From positions 5,699,203 through 5,763,202 of the forward strand of contig NW_024037057.1 of NCBI RefSeq assembly GCF_015706575.1: a stretch of DNA of 64,000 nucleotides. Direction: 5' to 3'. Below the pieces are notes generated by a model. It was not told the DNA's origin. It was given only the letters and a program-made list of their open reading frames with translations, and did no database searches. The number at the start of each line of letters is the position of its first letter. Position 1 is the stretch's first letter. Shown piece by piece: positions 58,001 to 64,000 of this stretch. Origin of the DNA: Patiria miniata. Its lineage: Eukaryota > Echinodermata > Asteroidea > Valvatida > Asterinidae. The translations under genes were made by a program, and so were the position numbers.

Positions 58001-61000
58001 GATATTTTGATAAAATGTGGACATTTGTTCTGATCAACATGTTCAAAGACAGTTCCCATATTTGTTTTGGGGTCTATCCGCTTCATCATACAAGCGTGCG
58101 TACGTGATTACTAGCGCCAATTGGATAAACACTCCAGTTGCGTTAAAGATATAGTCCATCATTTGTAATTTGTGCATTTTGTTTGTTTGAAGCAACAAAA
58201 GTGTTCAAAATCTAATGAAGGATACTGAACAACTAACCTGATGAAGTTTCAGCTAAGCTTCAGCTGTACATTCCGAGAAAAACAGCATTCTAAGATCTCA
58301 ATTTCAAATCAAAAGTTGCTGAATCATGTTTTGAATTGTTTTGAATTGCAGCTATACGCGATGTCGCGCACTGATCCGACGAATTATAACAACCGCGCGC
58401 GCGTGTGCGTCGTTCCAATACTTGTGCGCGCTGCGCTGAATAACAAAACGATCTACTAATTTAAATTTTCCTACGGTGCTTCTTAAGAATCACCGTTGGA
58501 AATGCCTTCTTTCGTTGATTACTTCAAAATGACAGCTTGCCAGAAAGAATAATTTCACAGGGAGTTTTAAGTCCCCTTACTATCTTTCAACCAAGTTTGT
58601 TTTTCAACAATAATTACGCCAGTTACTTTTCGGATGGCTGCAAATGATGGACTATACCTTTAAGAAAGAGAATAATATTATTCTTAAAGTACTGTTTGTT
58701 GCACTTCAATCAGACATTCCATTGACAAGTTGTGGCTTTTTAAAGTTTGCATCTATCGACATGTCAAAAAAGTAAAATATTGAGAGAAAAATAAAAATTT
58801 GGCAGAGGTCAAAAGAGGGTTTGCAGGTATAAGGAATAAAATTCTCATTTGTGATTTGCAAGAAAAGTTTGCCCATGGGCTTACTGCCGTGTACTGACAC
58901 AACAACGCATCACCAAAGAAAAGACAATTTATGACAGCAAAACGCCCAAAATTCTGGCAACTTTTGATGCTGAAATAGCTGTAACATTGAGGTTTCTGCC
59001 TGAAATGACAGGACGCGTTTGCTCATGAATATGGAAATTCGCATTAGCATAAAGACACCAAAACACCCTTGAAAATGGCAAAACGATTCTTAAAATTGGC
59101 AATGTCATAAATTTAATATGGCTATGGATAGGCACTACAGAATGCCAATGGTAACTAGTCCAAGCCGTACCCAAACCCGCGATGATTTTGGCATGGCCTG
59201 TTCGGTTCTTACCTGGGCTGTTTCAGACACGGCGTACGCGTTGGCCATCCGGTACAGCGACTTGTAGTGCTGGGGGAACCGGGACAGACACAGCTTCATG
59301 GCTTCAAGGCAACGCTCCATCAACCACGCCCTCTGCTCCTCCTGACTCCGCCCACAAGTTGCCTCCGTCTTCTTTCCTTCGTCCTCTGGCTGTCGCCCGT
59401 CGCTCGCTTTTCCGTCATCTTTATCACTCACAGTTTTATCATCAGCGTCTTGTTTCTTATCAGGTTTAACATCCACTACCATTTTCTCGTCTGTTTCCAA
59501 ACCGTCTCCTAGATCTTGTTCAGTTTCTTTCGTCGTCGTCAGATCATCTGCTACTTGTTTTTCAAGAATCTCTGACGTTTTCTCATTCTTTTTCAAATCA
59601 TCCTGAAGATTTCCTTCTCTTGCCTTCTTCATTGTTGATTCCTCTTCTTTACACTTTTCAGAGGTCTTATTGTCTGCCTCCTTTGCATCCATCTTGGAGT
59701 CATCCCCAACATCGTCCTCGATCTCTCTGCTGGATGCTGCAGAGCCCGTAAACTGCATCTGCTCTTCGGAGTCTCCAGACGAAATGGTGATGGCGGAGAT
59801 GTTGCTGACTGATTCCTCGCTGGCCTGTGTGGCCGTTTCCTTGATAACCACATTTTTCTGTTCGCCAGCTGCCTCTCGCACCTTGCTGCCTGCAGCTGTT
59901 GGTGAATCTTTCATCTTTGCGATCACCTCCTTCGTCATCTTCGTCGACTCTTCGGAATCCATCTGATCCTCCGATTCCTCGGATGAGATGATGATAACGC
60001 TAGTGCTTGTCTCTGATTCCAAGTTCGTCTGAGCAGCTGTTTCCGTGGTAACTGCATTTGTTACTTCCGGTTCTCCACTTGTCGCGAACTGCTGCCTCTC
60101 TGATGAGACTTTCCCTCCTGCATCACTTAAAGGTCCACCATCCTCATGTTCCTTTTCCGTCAGTTTTTTCTCATTTGTTTTCTCTTCCTCTTTGACATCT
60201 CCAGGTTTCGCCTCCGGTAATCCCTTCAGATCGGGCTCCGTGCGACTCTCCGCCTCCGACTGATTGCCTTCACCAGATGCTGGCATTAATTTATCATCGG
60301 CACCCTCTTGCGTCTCAGATTCCTTCTGCCGGTCTAGGCTTTTGGGAGAAGCTGCTTTGCTGGTCTCGAAGTCAGACCGTGGCTCCGCGGACTGTCCGTC
60401 GTTGGGACACGCAGTCTCCGGTCCCGCAAGATCCTCGACACGTCTCCTCTTCTCAGGAGGCTGGTCCTGGATGTCCGTGTGGATCTTGGCAAAGGACTTC
60501 AGGAGCTCGGCCGCGGAGGTGGGACCACCGACGGCATCTTTGTCCTGAGATTGGGGATTTGAGGTCCCCGATGCATGGTCATCATGAGACAGCATCGGAA
60601 ACTCTGAGGATGCATCTGAAATAAAGTCAAGGGGATCAAGAAAGCATTACAGAATTTACACAACTAAAGACGGTATCAACATACTACGGAAAACGAAAAG
60701 CTCTAAATACATTTCACTAAATTCACTGCTGTCTGTTTTGATATGTGGGCCATGGTGTTTTGAACACTGGAGGGTAGCATTGTCGTCAAGGGTGTAAAAA
60801 AAACATAAACCAAATTGAAAGTACAAAAAACAATGAACATTGTCAATAATCCAGTTCGGGATATCAACTGCGCATGTGCACAATGATATGGGTCAAGGGT
60901 CATTCGGGATAATCAAATGTTTCAAAGGCGCATGAACGCGGGAGAACGGCGCTTGCATGTAAATTACCAGCAGAATGGGCGTGCGCGTTACATCGCGCAA

Positions 61001-63793
61001 CATCACGTCAGTGAGGTTATCTTGAATGACCTCGGGTCATTGAAATACCGTCTTGTACAATACCGTCTTGTACAATATCATTTTTTTCCTATATTTATTT
61101 AGTCTATCAAAAATAAAGAGTGGCTGCACTTTGAATTCGCGGGAGATATAATGCCATCAACTTTAGTGAATTCACAGAGTGAGAACTTGCTGTGACGTCA
61201 CGAATAATGGTTTGCATTAGCATCTGCGCAAAGAATGACCGAGCCTCAATTTTCAGTTACACCGCCCTCACCTGTTGTCGTCATGACCAGCTGCCTCTTC
61301 CGGCCTCGCGATCGCACGTAGTCGTGGTCCGTCGGGGTGGCGACGAATAACGGACTGCCGGGGACTTTGGGCTTGACCTCTTGACCTTTGGCATCGCCCT
61401 GACCTTTGTCCTCGAGTTGAACTTTGACACTCGGCACCGGCGACTTGGTGTCCGGGTCGTTGTCAGCTGACGAGGGTCTGGTATGCGATTAAAAAAAGAA
61501 TTAAAGGAGAAAAGTTTTCAGATTTCAATAACATACGACGCTCTGAAAATGTCTAAAATATGTGGGGGGGGGGGGGGGCAGTAAAATTGGGTGGTCAAAG
61601 GTCAACCTACGGTTCACTGGTGTCCGTTTTCTCCTGGGCAGAAACGAATGGCTCGTCCATGGCGTCCATGACATAGCGCTGCAGCATGGCATAATCGCCA
61701 CGGAAACTTGTCTCCGGTTTATCGAGGAGTTTCAAGATGGAGGCGTGGAGCCTGAAGTACATCTGGCGAGACAACACAAAGTTAATAGATGAGTAATCAA
61801 TTATTCATTGTGAGTCATAAATATTCATTATTTAAATTCGCAAACTGTGCTGAGGAAATTATTGCTTATTTATGAGGTCTCATGAATTATGCATATTTGC
61901 TGCCCCCATGGCCAACTGGTAAAGATCCAGTCATTCTATTTCTGTTTCAACTCATTTGAAGTTGTCCAGATAAATACTAATTTATTCATAAGGATTATGA
62001 ATTATGCATGACTGCTGACCTCCATGACCAATAGGGAGAGACCCTTGCAGAGATTATAGTGTGTCATGAATATTTATGTTTTCATTCATCAACCTATCCA
62101 GGGCAAACCATGATTTATTCATTAGAACTTATGAATTATGCATGATTGCTGACCTCTATGGCCAATAGGGAGAGACCCCTTGGATAGTTCAGTGTGTCGT
62201 GAATATTTTCAATTTTCATTCATCAACCTATCCAGGGCAAACCATGATTTATTCATTAGAACTCATGAATTATGCGTGATTGCTGACCTCTAAGGCCAAT
62301 AGGGAGAGACCCCTTGGAGAGTTCAGTGTGTCGTGAATATTTCCAATTTCAATTCATCAACCTATCCAGGGCAAACCATGATTTATTCATTAGAACTCAT
62401 GAATTATGTATGATTGCTGACCTCTAAGGCCAATAGGGAGAGACCCCTTGGAGAGTTCAGTGTGTCGTGAATATTTCCAATTTCAATTCATCAACCTATC
62501 CAGGGCAAACCATGATTTATTCATTAGAACTCATGAATTATGCATGATTGCTGACCTCTAAGGCCAATAGGGAGAGACCCCTTAGAGAGTTCAGTGTGTC
62601 GTGAATATTTTCAATTTCAATTCATCAACCTATCCAGGGCAAATCATGATTTATTCATTAGAACTCATGAATTATGCATGATTGCTGACCTCTAAGGCCA
62701 ATAGGGAGAGACCCCTTAGAGAGTTCAGTGTGTCGTGAATATTTTCAATTTCAATTCATCAACCTATCCAGGGCAAACCATGATTTATTCATTAGAACTC
62801 ATGAATTATGCATGATTGCTGACCTCTAAGGCCAATAGGGAGAGACCCCTTGGAGAGTTCAGTGTGTCGTGAATATTTTCAATTTCAATTCATCAACCTA
62901 TCCAGGGCAAACCATGATTTATTCATTAGAACTCATGAATTATGCATGACTGCTGACCTCCAAAGCCTCCAGGGAGAGATCCGGTGGGTTGTGGTAGGCA
63001 ACCTTCTTGGGATATTTGGCCTCGTCTTCATGCAGGTAATAAGCAGCCTGTTCAAAAAAATTGTATTGAATCAAATTTAATCAGTTGGGATCAGATCAGA
63101 TGTAATCAAATGAAACAATAGATAAACATGAAACAAATGAAAAAAAAGGTAAAAAAAAATCAACAAACAATAAAATGGTACAAAGTCTTTTATTTTGTAC
63201 TCAGAAACTCCAATTTTCTATACTTTTTCTATACAAATGCACCAACCATCACCCAAGGTATCCCATCATGCATCTGCCACCCTCCCATATCCCATCATGC
63301 ATCTGCAATCATCTGACCTCTGACCTACCTTCGAAAAAAGGTAATGGAAAAAGTCTTGGTTTTTTTTCTCGGAAACTCAAATTTCAAATTCACAAATTAT
63401 CTTCATGGTATCCCATCATGTCTCTGCCAAGCTCCCTCATATCCCATCATGCATCTGCCATCATCTGACCTCTGACCTGCCTTCTTGAAATGTTCTTGCC
63501 TAGCATGTAGTGCACCAGCCATCCCCCCTAGCAATGCTTGCCCCCGATGGTATCCCACAATTCCTTGCTACACTTCCCCTTACCTTCTTGTAGTGCTCCA
63601 GGAACTCCTCCGGGTTGGTCTGTTGTTTCTCGGCCACCTTGCCCAGCATGTAGTGCACCAACCATTCTTCCTCCTCCCCGTCCACTTCGCACTGCCTGGC
63701 GGCCTCGAAGCACTTCTCGGCCAGGCCAAGGCACTCCGATCGCTTCTCCTGCAAGAACTCCACGATGTCGTCCGTCAGGGAAAACTGGTCCCT
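51879..63793 (-). CDS. CABIN1: CABIN1 (calcineurin-binding protein cabin-1), 3' half, 11 exons; 5' end outside the window
   Basis: CABIN1 is a TPR-rich scaffold of the HIRA-UBN-CABIN1-ASF1 complex that deposits histone H3.3; in vertebrates it also binds calcineurin and MEF2. Exons in transcription order (- strand): 63793-63584, 63047-62958, 61762-61611, 61477-61272, 60615-59213, 57885-57734, 56689-56561, 55622-55502, 54743-54630, 52978-52901, 52013-51879. They total 2790 nt with all phases consistent: 929 residues and TGA. Family-defining stretches are [36 protein letters not shown] (TPR-type helix), [14 protein letters not shown] and [15 protein letters not shown] 467-codon exon holds a long acidic, Lys/Glu-rich, probably disordered region. 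The last exon is short and Ser/Thr/Gln-rich. I do not see the vertebrate-type MEF2-binding tail, so either it is absent or an exon was missed. Upstream exons lie past base 64000. Confidence 0.94.
52196..52252 (-). repeat. Relic of the 34-bp satellite
   Basis: Reverse strand shows two diverged units with AAGGAGTAACAGGCC and TTTTGGGGCGGTAC. Confidence 0.7.
52335..52704 (+). mobile_element. Harbinger-type MITE, copy 3
   Basis: TTA duplication, GGCC ends; in the last CABIN1 intron. Confidence 0.9.
52901..52978 (-). CDS. CABIN1: CABIN1 exon
   Basis: 26 codons with [16 protein letters not shown], matching the conserved QAVxFC segment. The donor is gtaaaa. Confidence 0.9.
53178..53281. repeat. Three 44-bp-spaced palindromes CCTCGTACATGTACGAGG
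   Basis: Palindrome centres near 53184, 53228 and 53272 are exactly 44 bp apart. The third has one central change. In a CABIN1 intron. Confidence 0.85.
53651..54183 (-). mobile_element. K1 element, copy 9
   Basis: Inverted copy. Palindrome of the GGTGG/CCACC type near 53817-53843 with one mismatch. Its right-end TTAA is shared with the next element. Confidence 0.9.
54180..54623. mobile_element. piggyBac-like MITE with perfect 20-bp ends
   Basis: Ends TTAACCCTCCGACGCAGAAA, exactly inverted at each side and including the TTAA. 444 bp with no transposase. A TTAA target with CCC ends is the piggyBac signature. Abuts K1 copy 9 on one side and a CABIN1 splice donor on the other. Confidence 0.88.
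54630..54743 (-). CDS. CABIN1: CABIN1 exon
   Basis: 38 codons, [17 protein letters not shown] then [17 protein letters not shown]. The donor gtaata is followed within seven bases by the end of a piggyBac-like element. Confidence 0.92.
55033..55404 (+). mobile_element. Harbinger-type MITE, copy 4
   Basis: TAA duplication, GGCC ends; in a CABIN1 intron. Confidence 0.9.
55502..55622 (-). CDS. CABIN1: CABIN1 exon
   Basis: Encodes [20 protein letters not shown], continuing as [13 protein letters not shown] and ending in a Gln run. The donor is gtaatt. Confidence 0.94.
55769..56020 (-). mobile_element. 250-bp MITE, second copy
   Basis: Same ends as 47265 (TGTGATGCGATCAAGCTAAA), body inverted; in a CABIN1 intron. 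Confidence 0.85.
56561..56689 (-). CDS. CABIN1: CABIN1 exon
   Basis: Encodes [20 protein letters not shown] and [19 protein letters not shown]. The donor gtgagt splits a lysine codon. Confidence 0.96.
57734..57885 (-). CDS. CABIN1: CABIN1 exon
   Basis: Encodes [20 protein letters not shown] and [16 protein letters not shown], among the most conserved parts of the family. The donor is gtaaag. Confidence 0.97.
58143..58663 (-). mobile_element. K2 element, copy b
   Basis: TTAA at both ends, TTAAAGATATAGTCCATCAT inverted at each side; central imperfect palindrome around CTTCTTAAGAATC. In a CABIN1 intron. Confidence 0.9.
59213..60615 (-). CDS. CABIN1: CABIN1 large exon: acidic disordered region and TPR
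   Basis: 467 codons in one exon. The first 420 or so residues are charged and low complexity with a KRRRVED basic patch. There are two similar segments ending in hydrophobic-acidic SIM-like motifs ([11 protein letters not shown] at about 59969-59998, [11 protein letters not shown] at about 59765-59797). The end is [20 protein letters not shown] and [16 protein letters not shown], the conserved helical repeat. The donor is gtaaga. Confidence 0.95.
61272..61477 (-). CDS. CABIN1: CABIN1 exon
   Basis: Proline/Lys-rich linker ending in [18 protein letters not shown], a conserved CABIN1 segment with a basic NLS-like cluster. Confidence 0.93.
61611..61762 (-). CDS. CABIN1: CABIN1 exon
   Basis: Encodes [17 protein letters not shown] and onward. 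The donor is gtaggt after two bases of a proline codon; reading past it would hit an immediate TAG, which confirms the splice. Confidence 0.95.
61820..62957. repeat. 134-bp tandem array in a CABIN1 intron
   Basis: Seven regular units (ATTAGAACT at 62121, 62255, 62389, 62523, 62657, 62791, 62925), with decayed units before. Each unit contains GCTGACCTCTAAGGCCAATA and GGGAGAGACCCC, homologous to the exon end and donor at 62953-62985. Confidence 0.95.
62958..63047 (-). CDS. CABIN1: CABIN1 exon
   Basis: 30 codons, [20 protein letters not shown] and onward to LEALE. The acceptor is gaacag and the donor GAG/gtcagc. Its 3' end and donor are homologous to the unit of the adjoining 134-bp tandem array. 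Confidence 0.93.
63584..63793 (-). CDS. CABIN1: CABIN1 exon (first in window)
   Basis: 70 codons, phase 0 at both ends: a TPR-like helical stretch with [11 protein letters not shown] and [15 protein letters not shown]. The acceptor is ttgcag and the donor gtaagg. Confidence 0.95.
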
Positions 63794-63841
63794 CTGCAAA
63801 TTTGATTGAGTGATCGAGCAAGCTTTTATCAAAGGTTTACG

Positions 63842-64000
63842 GTCGACCATGGCCAAGCGGTTACAGTGTTTGACTCACGCATGATGGTGCGTGGGTTCAA
63901 ATCCTGCCAGGAACATCGTGTTTTTGCCCTTGGGCAAGACACTTAACTACAATTGCCTCTCTCCACCCAGGAGTATAAATGGGTACCTGTGAGGGCCGAG
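63842..64000 (+). mobile_element. tRNA-derived SINE, cut by the window end
   Basis: Head with A-box-like TGGCCAAGCGGTTACAG and B box GGGTTCAAATCC, then CTTGGGCAAGACACTTAACT and CTCTCTCCACCCAGGAGTA. Same core as the SINEs at 2391 and 40908. Confidence 0.85.

Noticed and set aside
59182..60624. Open frames on the + strand opposite the CABIN1 large exon
   Set aside because: Antisense shadows of a long coding exon; no domains.

Overview
The window looks like nuclear DNA of a marine invertebrate deuterostome, most likely an echinoderm (sea-star-like); this assignment is an inference. It holds two spliced animal genes with small exons and GT-AG introns, and is otherwise AT-rich and crowded with short non-autonomous transposons, tRNA-type SINEs, an L2-type LINE relic and tandem repeats. 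No bacterial-type operon, CRISPR array or rRNA is visible.

Genes. (1) A complete R1R2R3 MYB gene lies on the + strand (31084-47199). It has 17 coding exons whose phases all agree and give a 656-residue protein. All nine repeat tryptophans are present, and the C terminus carries the WEKVACGK block typical of B-Myb, known as the MuvB/DREAM contact. (2) The 3' half of a CABIN1 gene (histone H3.3 chaperone partner of HIRA) lies on the - strand (63793 down to 51879). It has 11 exons with consistent phases, about 929 residues plus stop, and its 5' half lies beyond base 64000. The two genes converge, with 4.7 kb between their stop codons. Both act in chromatin and cell-cycle transcription, but nothing in the sequence shows that they are co-regulated.

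Layout. Bases 1-31000 hold no convincing gene and are a transposon landscape: TTAACCC-bounded elements, SINEs, an L2 3' end split by a MULE-like fold-back element, mariner-like fold-backs, a 2.2-kb element with eight copies of one 15-mer, a 34-bp satellite, an element ending in repeated GTTAGTTGGAAC, and nested inverted-repeat elements. MYB introns carry K1, K2, Harbinger-type and MULE-like elements, SINEs and 11-bp satellite arrays. The intergenic region holds a K1 element split by a Helentron-like insertion with a 145-bp array. CABIN1 introns carry Harbinger-type, K1, K2 and piggyBac-like elements and a 134-bp array that contains decayed copies of an exon end.

Most striking is a TTAA-flanked family (K1, nine copies in 64 kb) with a perfect or near-perfect central palindrome. 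Sequence variants of that palindrome stay symmetric, because changes in one arm are matched in the other. A second family (K2) shares its ends and layout.
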